Counted from the first letter of the stretch, positions 1 to 8,446 are shown. The stretch: 64,000 nt of DNA from Rossellomorea aquimaris (GCF_035590735.1 NZ_CP141595.1:1769001-1833000); one strand, 5' to 3'. A program made the numbers and translations. Notes: generated by a model not told the origin, from the letters alone.

Positions 1-1244
1 AAGCTTTGATCACAGCGGGTCACCGTTTTCACAATGCTCAACACTCTGATGACATGGGTATTGTTGCTGAAAACGTAAAAGTGAACTTTGATAAGGTTCA
101 AGAGTGGAAAGCTGGCGTTGTTAAGAAATTAACTGGTGGTGTTGAAGGTCTCCTTAAAGGAAACAAAGCAGAAATCGTTCGCGGTGAAGCTTACCTTGTA
201 GATGCTAATACACTTCGTGTGATGGACGATAACTCTGCTCAAACATACAAGTTCAAAAACTTGATTCTTGCAACAGGTTCACGCCCAATTGAAATCCCTA
301 GCTTCAAGTTCTCTAAACGCGTACTTGATTCTACAGGTGCCCTTGCATTGGAAGAAATCCCAAGCAAGCTTGTTGTTATCGGTGGAGGTTACATCGGAAC
401 TGAGCTTGGTACTGCGTATGCAAATCTTGGATCTCAAGTAACAATCTTAGAAGGTGCTGACGATATTCTTAGCGGATTCGAAAAGCAAATGACAGCAATT
501 GTGAAAAAAGATCTTAAGAAAAAAGGTGTAGAGGTCGTTACCAAGGCAATGGCTAAAGGCGTTGAAGAAAGTGACAGCGGCGTTGTCGTTAAATATGAAG
601 TAAAAGGCGAAGAAAAATCTGTTGAAGCTGATTACGTTCTAGTAACGGTAGGCCGCCGTCCGAATACGGATGAAATTGGTCTTGAAGAAGTTGGAATCGA
701 GATGACAGACCGCGGAGTTGTCAAAATTGATAAGCAATGCCGCACGAACATCCCGAACATTTTTGCGATCGGTGACATCGTAGATGGACCACCACTTGCT
801 CACAAAGCTTCTTACGAAGGTAAAATTGCTGCTGAAGTCATCTCTGGTGAACCAGCAGAAATCGACTACCTTGGTATTCCAGCTGTGTGCTTCACAGATC
901 CGGAATTAGCTACAGTAGGTTATTCTGAAGCTCAAGCGAAAGAAGAAGGCATCGAAGTAATCGCTGCTAAATTCCCATTCGCGGCTAACGGTCGTGCATT
1001 GGCACTGAATGCTACAGATGGTTTCATGAAGCTTGTAACTCGTAAAGAAGATGGTTTAATTATCGGAGCACAAATCGTTGGTGCAGGAGCATCAGACATG
1101 ATTGCTGAACTTGGACTGGCTATTGAATCCGGTATGACAGCTGAAGATGTTGCAATGACTATTCATGCTCACCCAACACTAGGTGAGATTTCCATGGAAG
1201 CAGCAGAAGTTGCTATGGGTAGCCCGATTCACATCGTAAAATAA
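1..1244 (+). CDS. pdhD: Dihydrolipoyl dehydrogenase (E3 of pyruvate dehydrogenase), 5'-truncated
   Basis: E3 flavoprotein that reoxidises the lipoyl groups of E2 using FAD and NAD+, in the cytoplasmic 2-oxoacid dehydrogenase complex. The frame is open from base 3, so about 57 N-terminal residues, including the FAD-binding GxGxxG and the redox-active CxxxxC, lie outside the window. Visible here are ATGSRP, the NAD-binding [11 protein letters not shown] at about fragment residue 124, AIGDI before the FAD-contact region, and the C-terminal HAHPTLGE, which carries the catalytic His-Glu pair. The protein ends in SPIHIVK. Position before slp and speA matches pdhD in the pdhABCD operon of Bacillus. 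Two hairpins follow the stop. The internal TTG at base 6 is not the start. Confidence 0.97.
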   Translation, partial: ALITAGHRFHNAQHSDDMGIVAENVKVNFDKVQEWKAGVVKKLTGGVEGLLKGNKAEIVRGEAYLVDANTLRVMDDNSAQTYKFKNLILATGSRPIEIPSFKFSKRVLDSTGALALEEIPSKLVVIGGGYIGTELGTAYANLGSQVTILEGADDILSGFEKQMTAIVKKDLKKKGVEVVTKAMAKGVEESDSGVVVKYEVKGEEKSVEADYVLVTVGRRPNTDEIGLEEVGIEMTDRGVVKIDKQCRTNIPNIFAIGDIVDGPPLAHKASYEGKIAAEVISGEPAEIDYLGIPAVCFTDPELATVGYSEAQAKEEGIEVIAAKFPFAANGRALALNATDGFMKLVTRKEDGLIIGAQIVGAGASDMIAELGLAIESGMTAEDVAMTIHAHPTLGEISMEAAEVAMGSPIHIVK

Positions 1245-1255
1245 TGTAAGTTAAT

Positions 1256-1290
1256 AAAGGAGTATCCCGGTTTGCCGGGATACTCCTTTT
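1256..1290 (+). terminator. Rho-independent terminator after pdhD
   Basis: A 15-bp perfect stem (arms 1256-1270 and 1275-1289) with a TTTG loop and a short T tract starts 11 bases after the pdhD stop. It would end the pdh operon transcript. Confidence 0.85.
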
Positions 1291-1306
1291 AGTATTTGGT
1301 ACTATT

Positions 1307-1346
1307 AAAAAAAGGATTGAAGCATTTTTTGCTTCAATCCTTTTTA
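1307..1346. terminator. Bidirectional terminator between pdhD and slp
   Basis: The stem AAAGGATTGAAGC / GCTTCAATCCTTT has a T-rich loop, T runs on the right and A runs on the left, so it can work on both strands. It lies just beyond the 3' end of the minus-strand slp gene. Confidence 0.8.
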
Positions 1347-1359
1347 TTTCGCACGAAAA

Positions 1360-1755
1360 TCATTGATCCCAACTTTCGATTGCACTTGAAACGGGTTTTA
1401 TAATGTCTTCTTTAGTAATATCGCCTTCCACTTTACATATGATCTGATTGTTTTCTACAACAACGATTGCTGGTGAAGTCGGGGGAGAATCTGCAATTTT
1501 ATTGGGTGCTTCGGTATTAAGGCTCACTACCTTTAAACGTTTAAGGCTACCAGGGTACTGTTTTTTCAGCTCAATGATTGCATCGTAGTAGGGTATTTCT
1601 TTAGAAACGTTTCGTTCATCGGTAAAAAAGATAACCTGTTTTTCTATAAACTGATCTTCTGCTAAAACAACTTTGTTGGAAGAAATATAATCACATGAAG
1701 TCAAAAGCAACATCGTGGAAATGATTAGTATTGCTAAAGCGAGTATATGTTTCAT
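1360..1755 (-). CDS. slp: Small peptidoglycan-associated lipoprotein (Slp-like)
   Basis: A 131-residue lipoprotein with a short basic N-terminus, a hydrophobic stretch and the lipobox LLTSC (Cys21), so it should be lipidated and held at the outer face of the membrane. The rest has alternating strands and helices with a segment TSPAIVVVENNQ, resembling a thioredoxin fold that lacks the CxxC pair; that fold is inference. Slp of B. subtilis sits directly after pdhD, which supports the name, although here the gene points toward pdhD. The function of the family is not well defined. Start: ATG at 1755, with GAGGATG-like bases just upstream. Confidence 0.75.
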   Translation of the reverse strand: MKHILALAILIISTMLLLTSCDYISSNKVVLAEDQFIEKQVIFFTDERNVSKEIPYYDAIIELKKQYPGSLKRLKVVSLNTEAPNKIADSPPTSPAIVVVENNQIICKVEGDITKEDIIKPVSSAIESWDQ

Positions 1756-1971
1756 ACATCATCCTCTTTTCTTAAACGATGCTATGAACTTTGGATTTGT
1801 AAATAAATTACTTTTGAACCGTTCTTACGTCACATTTTATCATAAGGAAAATCATTAAAGGGTTAAGTCATTGAAATGTTACATAATTGAAAAGACATAC
1901 ATAATGAAAGTAATCTTAAAAGAATATACTATATTAATACGATGATCCGGGGCTGCTCATTGTCTTTATTA

Positions 1972-2633
1972 AAGGCTCTTTTCGTATAGTTTGGGGCTAT
2001 TGTAGAGGCAGAAAGTAATAGTTGATTTCCGCTCCAGGATGCTCGCTTTCCGCGGGGCTGGCGGTGAGCCTCCTCGGCTGCGCCTCCGGGGTCTCACCTG
2101 TCCAGCTACGGGGCTTAGGGGCTCGGAGGTCATAAGCCGAGTCTGCCAAAAAGGCAAAGAGCGCCTTTCCGGCAGACTCGACTTATGCTTGTCGCCCCCG
2201 GGCAAAGCCCCTCCGCTTTTCGTACTGTCCAGCTTTTCCCACAGGAGTCGAGCATCCTGCAGCGAGAATCAACTTTCTGAGCATGTATCCTTAATGGAAA
2301 ACAATTAAAACAAGAATTTTAGCAAACAATCTCATTTAAGGTAAGTAGAGATTGATTTTCCTTTTAAGGAAGAAGAATTATTATTTTCTAGTTGCTTTTT
2401 TCTTACACACCTTGAAGCTCTGTCATGAAAATTCTGTTAAAGATGGTGAGGGGAACTGCGCAGACTCCGGCGGATTTTGGGCGTGCCGAGACCCCGTTCG
2501 GCTAAGCTGAGGAGGCTCGGCCGAACGCTAGCTGCAAGCGGAGCAGTCCCCCTCACCATCTAGCGTAAACCTGGTTGACAGAGCCCTTGCAGATTCTATG
2601 CTAGAAAACAACAATCTTTGCGAAAAGAGCCTT
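1972..2633. repeat. Composite palindromic repeat, copy 1 (with nested 127-bp unit)
   Basis: Bounded by a 13-bp inverted repeat, AAGGCTCTTTTCG at 1972-1984 and its complement at 2621-2633. Inside are two long hairpins. Hairpin 1 (about 2013-2277) pairs GTTGATT with AATCAAC, CAGGATGCTCG with CGAGCATCCTG, and GGTGAG with CTCACC. Hairpin 2 (2416-2584) pairs AGCTCTGTCA with TGACAGAGC, GATGGTGAGGGG with CCCCTCACCATC, and CGTTCGGC with GCCGAACG. Much more GC-rich than its surroundings, with no transposase. A second, shorter copy lies at 31505-32031. It fills the gap between slp and the next gene. Frames open across it are by-products of GC-rich palindromes. Confidence 0.85.
2099..2234. repeat. Nested structured repeat unit flanked by TGTCCAGCT
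   Basis: The 127 bases at 2108-2234 interrupt the 3' arm of hairpin 1 of the composite repeat and are absent from the copy at 31.5 kb. The 9-mer TGTCCAGCT lies at both junctions (2099-2107 and 2226-2234). The unit belongs to the same family as the array at 29.3 kb: a nested stem with arms GGGGC/GCCCC, ATAAG/CTTAT and GTCTGCC/GGCAGAC. Paired arm bases differ from those in the array while pairing is kept. Confidence 0.85.
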
Positions 2634-2715
2634 ATCAAATAATCAAAAGGTTTCAATCCAAGAATCGGGGTAAATAAAAAGAAGGAAGTATAAAATAAAT
2701 CATTTAAAGGATGTA

Positions 2716-2970
2716 ATGAACATGAAATCGTATATTGCTTTTTTGGTTCAAATGATTTTATGGAGTGTTTTCTATATAGCTGAATGGATGTCTGATAAGG
2801 ATCATTTAGAATATAAATGGATCATGTTTGTTATATTTTTTTACTTGGCGTTTATCGCTGCAAAGAAAATCGTGCAGTCAAGAAAGATGACCTTGTTTAT
2901 TACGTCGTTCAGTTTAACGTGCTTTTTTGCCTTCAAAGTATTATTTGAAAATATAATGGAAATATTTTAA
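2716..2970 (+). CDS. Small three-helix membrane protein, unknown
   Basis: 84 residues, almost entirely hydrophobic, with three predicted transmembrane segments at about 5-24, 33-50 and 58-76. Lys and Arg cluster between the second and third. An AAAGG ribosome-binding site lies 5 bases before the ATG. I do not recognise the family. It sits between the composite repeat and the deacetylase lipoprotein, a region with no equivalent in the B. subtilis pdhD-speA interval. Codon use and AT content fit the neighbouring genes, so it is probably real, but no function can be given. Confidence 0.55.
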   Translation: MNMKSYIAFLVQMILWSVFYIAEWMSDKDHLEYKWIMFVIFFYLAFIAAKKIVQSRKMTLFITSFSLTCFFAFKVLFENIMEIF

Positions 2971-3035
2971 TTCTTTCCCAGATTCACTTAAGAATATGTT
3001 AAAATATTCAAAGTGAATACGGAAAGGTGATAGAC

Positions 3036-3875
3036 ATGAATAAGATTTTAGCATCTGGATTAACTCTACTGCTATTAACAGCATGCTCGAGTGAATCAAC
3101 AACTAGCAATGAAGAAGATAAGAAGCCTGATCAGTCTGAAATGAATAAAGAGAACGAGAAGACAAGTGAGGCTGCCGCTTCTCAAGAAAGTGATAATGAA
3201 CAACAAGAAACATCTGAGCCATCAGAAGAGGCAGTTCAATCAAAGGACTATACGATCAATGAAAATAACTGGAGCATTAATCCTATAGGTGATGCGAATC
3301 CAAAAGTGGTTCTCCTTACGATCGATGATGCACCGGATCAACATGCCTTACAAATGGCAAATGATCTAAAAGCACTGGATGCGCCGGCTATCTTCTTTGT
3401 TAATGGTCATTTTCTTGATACACCAGAAGAAAAAGAGACTTTAAAAAAGATTCATGATATGGGATTTGCGATTGGTAATCACACATTTAGTCACAGCAGT
3501 CTGAAAGAAATCTCTCCTGAAAAGCAAAAAGAAGAAATAGTGTCACTAAATGATCTGATTGAATCCATCATTGGGGAACGACCTAAATTCTTCAGGGCTC
3601 CATTTGGTCAGAATACAGACTTTAGCAGACAAATTGCAGCAGAAGAAAAGATGTCACTAATGAACTGGACATACGGATATGATTGGGAAAAGCAATATCA
3701 GAACAAAGAAGCTATCACCGATATTATGGTTAACAGCCCTTACCTGAATGATGGGGCAAACCTGCTCATGCATGATCGCACATGGACGAGCGAGGGTTTA
3801 TCCGATATTGTAAAGGGCCTGCGGGAAAAGGGATATGAAACCTTGGATCCAAATAGAATAAAGACCGTTGAATAA
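3036..3875 (+). CDS. Polysaccharide deacetylase lipoprotein (NodB homology, CE4)
   Basis: A 279-residue predicted lipoprotein (lipobox LLTAC, Cys17) with an acidic, Ser/Glu-rich linker to about residue 85, then a NodB-type domain. CE4 motifs are visible: TIDDAPD (usual TFDD, metal and catalytic Asp), GNHTFSH (metal-binding HxxxH), FRAPFGQ (catalytic Arg) and LLMHD near the C-terminus. Family members remove acetyl groups from N-acetylglucosamine or N-acetylmuramic acid in the wall or other glycans outside the cell; the substrate here is unknown. ATG 3036 follows the site GGAAAGGTGA by 5 bases and is preferred to GTG 3027, which overlaps it. A strong terminator follows. Confidence 0.85.
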   Translation: MNKILASGLTLLLLTACSSESTTSNEEDKKPDQSEMNKENEKTSEAAASQESDNEQQETSEPSEEAVQSKDYTINENNWSINPIGDANPKVVLLTIDDAPDQHALQMANDLKALDAPAIFFVNGHFLDTPEEKETLKKIHDMGFAIGNHTFSHSSLKEISPEKQKEEIVSLNDLIESIIGERPKFFRAPFGQNTDFSRQIAAEEKMSLMNWTYGYDWEKQYQNKEAITDIMVNSPYLNDGANLLMHDRTWTSEGLSDIVKGLREKGYETLDPNRIKTVE

Positions 3876-3879
3876 TGCT

Positions 3880-3924
3880 AAAAAGCTGCGCGAAAGAAGC
3901 CTTTCTTTCGCGCAGCTTTTTTAT
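3880..3924 (+). terminator. Terminator after the deacetylase gene
   Basis: A 17-bp stem, AAAGCTGCGCGAAAGAA with its complement, followed by TTTTTTATT. Confidence 0.9.
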
Positions 3925-4069
3925 TAGTTCTTTTCAATCCGAAAGTTGTTCAGTGTTAAAACCCACATAAAAATCAGGTATGTTAATGAAAGCACTTACA
4001 TATAGTTTAATATTCAATAGTATGATTGATTAAGAGAATAAAAAGTTAAATATGTTATACAAATTAGGC

Positions 4070-4098
4070 TTGATATTTTAAATGTGTTATATTATTAT
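4070..4098 (+). promoter_or_regulatory. Sigma-A promoter of SR1
   Basis: TTGATA at 4070-4075, a 17-base spacer and TATTAT at 4093-4098. This predicts a transcript start near 4105, about 50 bases before the SR1P start codon. Confidence 0.65.
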
Positions 4099-4111
4099 AG
4101 AAACAGATAAG

Positions 4112-4125
4112 ATAAAGCGTTTACA
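4112..4125 (+). promoter_or_regulatory. cre-like site (CcpA) just downstream of the SR1 start
   Basis: ATAAAGCGTTTACA agrees with the cre consensus TGWAANCGNTNWCA at 12 of 14 positions. Placed shortly after the predicted start, it would act as a roadblock. CcpA has a minor effect on SR1 in B. subtilis, so the site is plausible but unproven. Confidence 0.4.
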
Positions 4126-4153
4126 AAAAACAACGTGAAGGAGAGGAAAAAAG

Positions 4154-4273
4154 ATGGGAACAATTGTATGTCAATCATGCCTTAACACTATCGATCACTA
4201 TGAGGATGAGAAGGTTTCTGTTTTATTCTCTAACTGCTGTGATTGCAACGACGACAAAGAATTAGACGACTGA
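4154..4273 (+). CDS. sr1P: SR1P peptide, GapA-binding small protein
   Basis: 39 residues beginning MGTIVCQSC, with a CxxC near the N-terminus, an acidic middle containing EDEKV, and a second cysteine group CCDC. Length and motifs match SR1P of B. subtilis, a peptide encoded inside SR1 that binds the glycolytic dehydrogenase GapA and promotes its interaction with RNase J1. The cysteines suggest metal binding, which is inference. A purine-rich GGAGAGGAAAAAAG site precedes the ATG. The neighbours and the enclosing terminator agree with SR1. Confidence 0.9.
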   Translation: MGTIVCQSCLNTIDHYEDEKVSVLFSNCCDCNDDKELDD

Positions 4274-4326
4274 AACCTGCTAAGGGGTGCAGGGAGTGAA
4301 AATGTCTTAAAGGGGTTCTTATAAAT

Positions 4327-4366
4327 AAAAGGATGAAGAAGGGTGGGGCCTTCTTCATCCTTTTTT
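4327..4366. terminator. Shared terminator of SR1 and speA
   Basis: A 16-bp stem, AAAAGGATGAAGAAGG with its complement, with T runs on both strands. It ends SR1 on the plus strand and speA, whose stop is at 4368-4370, on the minus strand. Confidence 0.9.
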
Positions 4367-4367
4367 G

Positions 4368-5837
4368 TTATCTTATCGCTCTATGCTCTTTAATGACTCT
4401 CAAGTGACGTAAATCATAATCTTCAGGTCCTTGTACTGGGAGACCTGCTTCAATATTGGTTTTGATATAATTGATGTTTTCTTGAGTGATGATTTCACCA
4501 GGGATGAAAATCGGAATTCCCGGAGGATAGACCATAATGAATTCAGCGATTGTTCTTCCGACAGACTCATCAATTGGAATGACCTCGGTATCTGCGTAAA
4601 AAGCATCTCTGGGTGTAATGGAAAGAACAGGTATATCAGGCAGCATAACCTTAACTGGTGTCATATCTCCATGTTTTTTAAGGCTTATTACCAGCTCTTT
4701 TAAAGCCATGACCAACTGATTTCCCTCAACCTCTGTGTCACCAGGAGTGATGATGCAAAGGATGTTATATAGGTCAGACATCTCAACCTCAATGTTATGA
4801 GCTTCCCGTAGCCACTTCTCAGCATCAAATCCACTGATCCCTAAATCTTTCACGGACACAATCAACTTTGTTGGATCATAGGCATAGGTGGCTTTCGTTC
4901 CTAGGATCTCTTCACCTACACAGTATAAACCGTCAATTTCGTTGATCTGTCTTCTAATATCCTGCGACAGTTCAATCGTCTTGGTGATGAGCTCACGTCC
5001 TTCAGTGGCCAGACGTTTTCTGGCAACATCGAGGGAAGCCAGTAATAAGTAGGAAGTCGAAGTGGTCGTCAACATACTTAAAATCGTTTGTACCCGTTTC
5101 GATGAAACAAGCCCTTCTTTCATATTAAGGACAGAGCTCTGAGTCATAGAACCGCCAAGTTTGTGTACGCTGGTAGCCGCCAGATCTGCACCTGCCTGCA
5201 TTGCTGAAAGGGGAAGCTCGTCATGGAAATGTATATGAACGCCATGAGCTTCATCCACAAGTACTGGAACATTATAAGAGTGAGCGATTTCTACAATCTT
5301 TTTGAGATCTGCAGAAATTCCGAAATAAGTTGGATTGATGACCAGAACACCTTTGGCATCCGGGTTTTGTTTCAATGCTTTTGCTACGGCATCTGTTGTG
5401 ATTCCGTGGGAGATACCCAGGTCTTCATCAATATCCGGGTGGATAAAAATCGGAGTGGCTCCTGAGAATACAATGGCAGACATAACGGATTTATGGACGT
5501 TCCTGGGAACAATGATCTTGTCGCCAGGGCCACATACACTCATTACCATTGTCATAATGGCACCACTGGTTCCTTGAACAGAGAAGAAGGTATGATCTGC
5601 ACCAAACGCTTTGGCTGCAAGGTCCTGAGCTTTTTTTATCATCCCCTTGGGCTGATGTAAATCATCTAAAGGACCAATGTTAATCAAATCGATGGAAAGG
5701 GCATTTTCTCCAATATAATCCTTAAACTCAGGATCCATACCTGCACCTTTTTTATGGCCGGGAATATGAAATTGGACGGGATTTTTTTTACTATGTTCAA
5801 TTAAGCCGGAAAATAACGGCGTTTCATTCTGAGACAA
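4368..5837 (-). CDS. speA: Arginine decarboxylase
   Basis: PLP-dependent decarboxylase that converts arginine to agmatine, the first step of polyamine synthesis in Bacillus. The 489-residue length fits the short SpeA type. Visible are VQFHIPGHKKGAG, the PLP-phosphate region SVQGTSGAIM, LVDEAHGVH (Asp contacts the PLP nitrogen) and SVHKLGGS with the Schiff-base lysine near residue 226. The TTG at 5837 is chosen because LSQNETPL aligns with the start of B. subtilis SpeA and AGAGGTG lies 9 bases upstream; GTG 5849 would add four residues but overlaps that site. SR1 lies immediately downstream on the other strand, head-to-head at their 3' ends. Confidence 0.95.
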   Translation of the reverse strand: MSQNETPLFSGLIEHSKKNPVQFHIPGHKKGAGMDPEFKDYIGENALSIDLINIGPLDDLHQPKGMIKKAQDLAAKAFGADHTFFSVQGTSGAIMTMVMSVCGPGDKIIVPRNVHKSVMSAIVFSGATPIFIHPDIDEDLGISHGITTDAVAKALKQNPDAKGVLVINPTYFGISADLKKIVEIAHSYNVPVLVDEAHGVHIHFHDELPLSAMQAGADLAATSVHKLGGSMTQSSVLNMKEGLVSSKRVQTILSMLTTTSTSYLLLASLDVARKRLATEGRELITKTIELSQDIRRQINEIDGLYCVGEEILGTKATYAYDPTKLIVSVKDLGISGFDAEKWLREAHNIEVEMSDLYNILCIITPGDTEVEGNQLVMALKELVISLKKHGDMTPVKVMLPDIPVLSITPRDAFYADTEVIPIDESVGRTIAEFIMVYPPGIPIFIPGEIITQENINYIKTNIEAGLPVQGPEDYDLRHLRVIKEHRAIR

Positions 5838-6125
5838 TTCATTCAACACCTCTTTATATTCTTAATAGCATATTTTATAGCCATGCTAAAGTTATTATTA
5901 TATAGGATTTTTCACATGATTTCATAACTTTTCTTACTATATTTTCAACAAACAAATGAATTATAGCACTTAAGAAAATCTTTGCATAGTGGCATATGCC
6001 TAACCATTGTTATTTTACCGCCCTAGATCATACTGCCTTTCAGTCTCTCTTTTTAATAATACTCCCAACAGGAAAAGGATTTTCCCTCCTTTATCGAGAA
6101 TAGTTCAGTGAATGGAGGGATTCAA

Positions 6126-7082
6126 TTGAATTGGAATACGAGGGTAACAGAGTTATTAAACATTCAATATCCAATTATACAAGGTGGGCTTGCGCATCTG
6201 GCGTATGCAGAATTGGCTGCGGCTGTGTCGAATGCGGGTGGTCTTGGCCAGATCACTGCCATGTCTTTAGACGATCCTGATCAGTTACGAGAAGAAATCC
6301 TGAAGGTAAGGTCTTTAACGGATAAACCTTTCGGGGTGAACTTTGCCATCGGTCAACATGGACGCCCCTTTAGCGAGTTTGTTGACATCGCCATTGAAGA
6401 GAAGGTGCCGGTCGTTTCCGTTACAGGAGGGAACCCGACCCCCTTGTTTCAGCAACTCAAGGGAATGGATATTGTTAAGCTTGTATTGGTCGCCTCGAAA
6501 AGACAGGCGATCAAAGCGGAAGAGCTGGGTGCGGATGCAGTGATGGTTGTTGGTCAAGAAGGAGGAGGTCACCTGGGGAAAGATGATATTGGTACATTTG
6601 TCTTGATTCCCGGAGTGGTGGATGCCGTTTCCATTCCGGTCATCGCTTCCGGAGGCGTCGGGGACGGAAGGGGATTGATGGCTGCTCTTTGCTTCGGTGC
6701 AGAGGGAGTGGAGATGGGTACGAGATTTATTGCTACAAAGGAATGTGTACATGCTTCTGAAGTTTATAAGCGTACCTTGATTGAAGGAGACGAGAATGGT
6801 ACAGTAGTCATCAAACGATCTTTAGGCGCACCGGCAAGGGCCATTTCAAACTCGTGGACCAAACAGATACTTGATGCTGAAACATCGAGCGCTGGCTATG
6901 AAGGATTAAAAGCATACATAAGCGGTGAAGCCAATAAACGATACATTTACGATGGGGAAGTAGACGCAGGGTTTGCGTGGGCAGGACAAGTGATGGGGTT
7001 GATTAATGACATCCCATCGGTTAAAGATCTCATTCAACGAATGATCTCTCAAGCAGAGGGCATCCGGAAGAAATGGAATTAA
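6126..7082 (+). CDS. Nitronate monooxygenase family, FMN-dependent
   Basis: A 318-residue TIM-barrel flavoprotein of the nitronate monooxygenase (2-nitropropane dioxygenase) family. Features: YPIIQGG near the N-terminus, SNAGGLGQITAM, EGGGHLGK with the likely active-site His, IASGGVGDGRGL for FMN phosphate and MGTRF. The family oxidises alkyl nitronates; some members are FabK-type enoyl-ACP reductases, so the substrate is uncertain. TTG at 6126 follows GGAGGG by 6 bases and gives the typical LNWNTRVTELL beginning; GTG 6108 would overlap that site. Next comes yktA, 31 bases after the stop, probably cotranscribed. Confidence 0.88.
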   Translation: MNWNTRVTELLNIQYPIIQGGLAHLAYAELAAAVSNAGGLGQITAMSLDDPDQLREEILKVRSLTDKPFGVNFAIGQHGRPFSEFVDIAIEEKVPVVSVTGGNPTPLFQQLKGMDIVKLVLVASKRQAIKAEELGADAVMVVGQEGGGHLGKDDIGTFVLIPGVVDAVSIPVIASGGVGDGRGLMAALCFGAEGVEMGTRFIATKECVHASEVYKRTLIEGDENGTVVIKRSLGAPARAISNSWTKQILDAETSSAGYEGLKAYISGEANKRYIYDGEVDAGFAWAGQVMGLINDIPSVKDLIQRMISQAEGIRKKWN

Positions 7083-7113
7083 TACATCATCATTCAAGGA
7101 GTTGTTGTAAACA

Positions 7114-7386
7114 GTGGAATATCAATATCCCTTTGATATAGACTGGTCTACAGAAGAAGTCATCGACGTTATCGCCTTTTTCGAAGCAATCGAGAAAGCT
7201 TATGAAAAAGGTGTCTCTAGAGATGACCTTATGAATCGGTATAAGCGTTTTAAAGAAATCGTCCCCGGTAAAGCAGATGAAAAGAGAATATGCAATGAAT
7301 TTGAAGAATCCAGTGGCTATTCCTCCTATCGTGTAGTAAAGAAGATGAAGGAGCTTCATGAGGCTGACAAAATTTCAATGAACTAA
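7114..7386 (+). CDS. yktA: YktA, UPF0223 family protein
   Basis: 90 residues starting at GTG, with [10 protein letters not shown], a helix containing EKAYEKGV, then [10 protein letters not shown] and SGYSSYRV, the hallmarks of UPF0223. It is small, soluble and mostly helical; no function is established. AAGGAG lies 11 bases upstream. Order with yktB (opposite strand) and yktC is as in B. subtilis. Confidence 0.88.
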   Translation: MEYQYPFDIDWSTEEVIDVIAFFEAIEKAYEKGVSRDDLMNRYKRFKEIVPGKADEKRICNEFEESSGYSSYRVVKKMKELHEADKISMN

Positions 7387-7391
7387 ACGAA

Positions 7392-7426
7392 TAGAACGAC
7401 TGCCATTTTTGGCAGTCGTTCTTTCT
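7392..7426. terminator. Terminator between yktA and yktB
   Basis: The 11-bp stem GAACGACTGCC / GGCAGTCGTTC with a T-rich loop ends in TTTCT. It lies between two convergent genes. Confidence 0.8.
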
Positions 7427-7451
7427 GCATGTTTCCCAACCGTTATATGGT

Positions 7452-8072
7452 TTAGTTCATTTTATAAAGGGGTAAAAGTGTTTCAAAGGCACTGTTAACT
7501 TCTTGGATAAATTCATCACCATTCAGCTTAACAGCTGTATCCCGGTCCAGATGAATTCCGCATAGAAGCTCAGCTTTTTTAACATTCTGTACTCTTTCAC
7601 TTAAGGCGATGAATTCATCTTGTGACATGGAAGAAAAAGGGGTAGCATCCGGTTTTGTATGATCTCCAGACCAAACAAAGTGACCAGGAATCAATGATCT
7701 TATCTTATCTGCATCTTCTTCAACTTTTTTACCGAAATCAACTTTATTTGGAGCTTCATAGATCATGGCGAACCAGACAAAAACATGGGTTTCCCATAAC
7801 CCTATCTGAAAATGTGGATGTTTTTTATAACCCCGTTTGTTATTCGCGAACGCAACCCAGGTATCATCAGGAGGGTTAACCGACCGACGTGCATGTTTAG
7901 CCACATGGTAAAACATCTCCGTTCCTGTTAATGCGCTTAATGTGGGGGCGAAATGATCGCCTAAATATTCAAGTTTAGGTCTGATCTGTTCTTGAATGGC
8001 TGTCATTCGATCTTCTAACCCATTAATCGTGAAAACTTGGAAATCTTCTTGTGTGAAACCATTAAATTTCAT
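7452..8072 (-). CDS. yktB: YktB, DUF1054 (UPF0637) protein
   Basis: 206 residues starting [11 protein letters not shown], with [27 protein letters not shown] and [10 protein letters not shown], all typical of DUF1054. Cytoplasmic, of unknown role. The start has a GAGGAAACAAC site upstream. Convergent with yktA; the conserved yktA/yktB pairing is the main context. Confidence 0.9.
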   Translation of the reverse strand: MKFNGFTQEDFQVFTINGLEDRMTAIQEQIRPKLEYLGDHFAPTLSALTGTEMFYHVAKHARRSVNPPDDTWVAFANNKRGYKKHPHFQIGLWETHVFVWFAMIYEAPNKVDFGKKVEEDADKIRSLIPGHFVWSGDHTKPDATPFSSMSQDEFIALSERVQNVKKAELLCGIHLDRDTAVKLNGDEFIQEVNSAFETLLPLYKMN

Positions 8073-8245
8073 GTTGTTTCCTCCTTATAACCACCAATAT
8101 CTTAACATAATGAGGTACAAGCTTGTAGTGAATTGATTTATCTATGGGTGACTGCACATTTTAGTTACAAGATTGGATGATACTTCATAACATGTAGTAA
8201 ATATTATCAGAACAATCAGATAAATCGAAAACTCGGAAGGGGTGT

Positions 8246-8446
8246 ATGGCCATGAAACAAGTAATGAACACTTCTAAAAAACGTGATGTCCAACAGCAAA
8301 GAATGAATGTATTAAGACTTGAAATGGATTATGAATTAGCTGTATTGTTCGAAGCAATTCAAATGAAGAATAAAGAAACCCAAAACAAGTCCAAACAGAA
8401 ACTTATGAGTATTCGGGAAGAACTAATGAAAATGAAGGCCTTATAA
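8246..8446 (+). CDS. Small helical protein, YkzI-like by position
   Basis: 66 residues, charged and helical (MNVLRLEMDYELAVLFEAIQ), probably a coiled coil, with Lys-rich C-terminal half. It lies between yktB and yktC, where B. subtilis has ykzI, so it may be that gene; I cannot confirm sequence identity. AAGGGGTG precedes two candidate ATGs, at 8246 and 8252; the second has better spacing. Confidence 0.7.
   Translation: MAMKQVMNTSKKRDVQQQRMNVLRLEMDYELAVLFEAIQMKNKETQNKSKQKLMSIREELMKMKAL

Larger units (their letters stand above)
4105..4366 (+). ncRNA. sr1: SR1 dual-function small RNA
   Basis: Transcript from the promoter at 4070-4098 to the terminator at 4327-4366, about 260 nt, containing the SR1P reading frame. 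In B. subtilis, SR1 lies in the same place before speA, base-pairs with ahrC mRNA (arginine regulator) and also encodes the peptide SR1P; its transcription is repressed by CcpN and weakly by CcpA. The homology call rests on the peptide sequence and the synteny. The 5' end is estimated from the promoter. The 50-60 nt after the peptide stop, rich in GGGG and AAAA runs, would be the antisense part. Confidence 0.8.

Noticed and set aside
1969..2308. Two overlapping open frames of 78 and 89 codons
   Set aside because: They lie inside the GC-rich composite repeat, have no ribosome-binding sites, and their sequence simply follows the palindromes.
1972..2633. Insertion sequence
   Set aside because: No transposase or remnant can be read in any frame of either copy, and no clear target duplication is visible.
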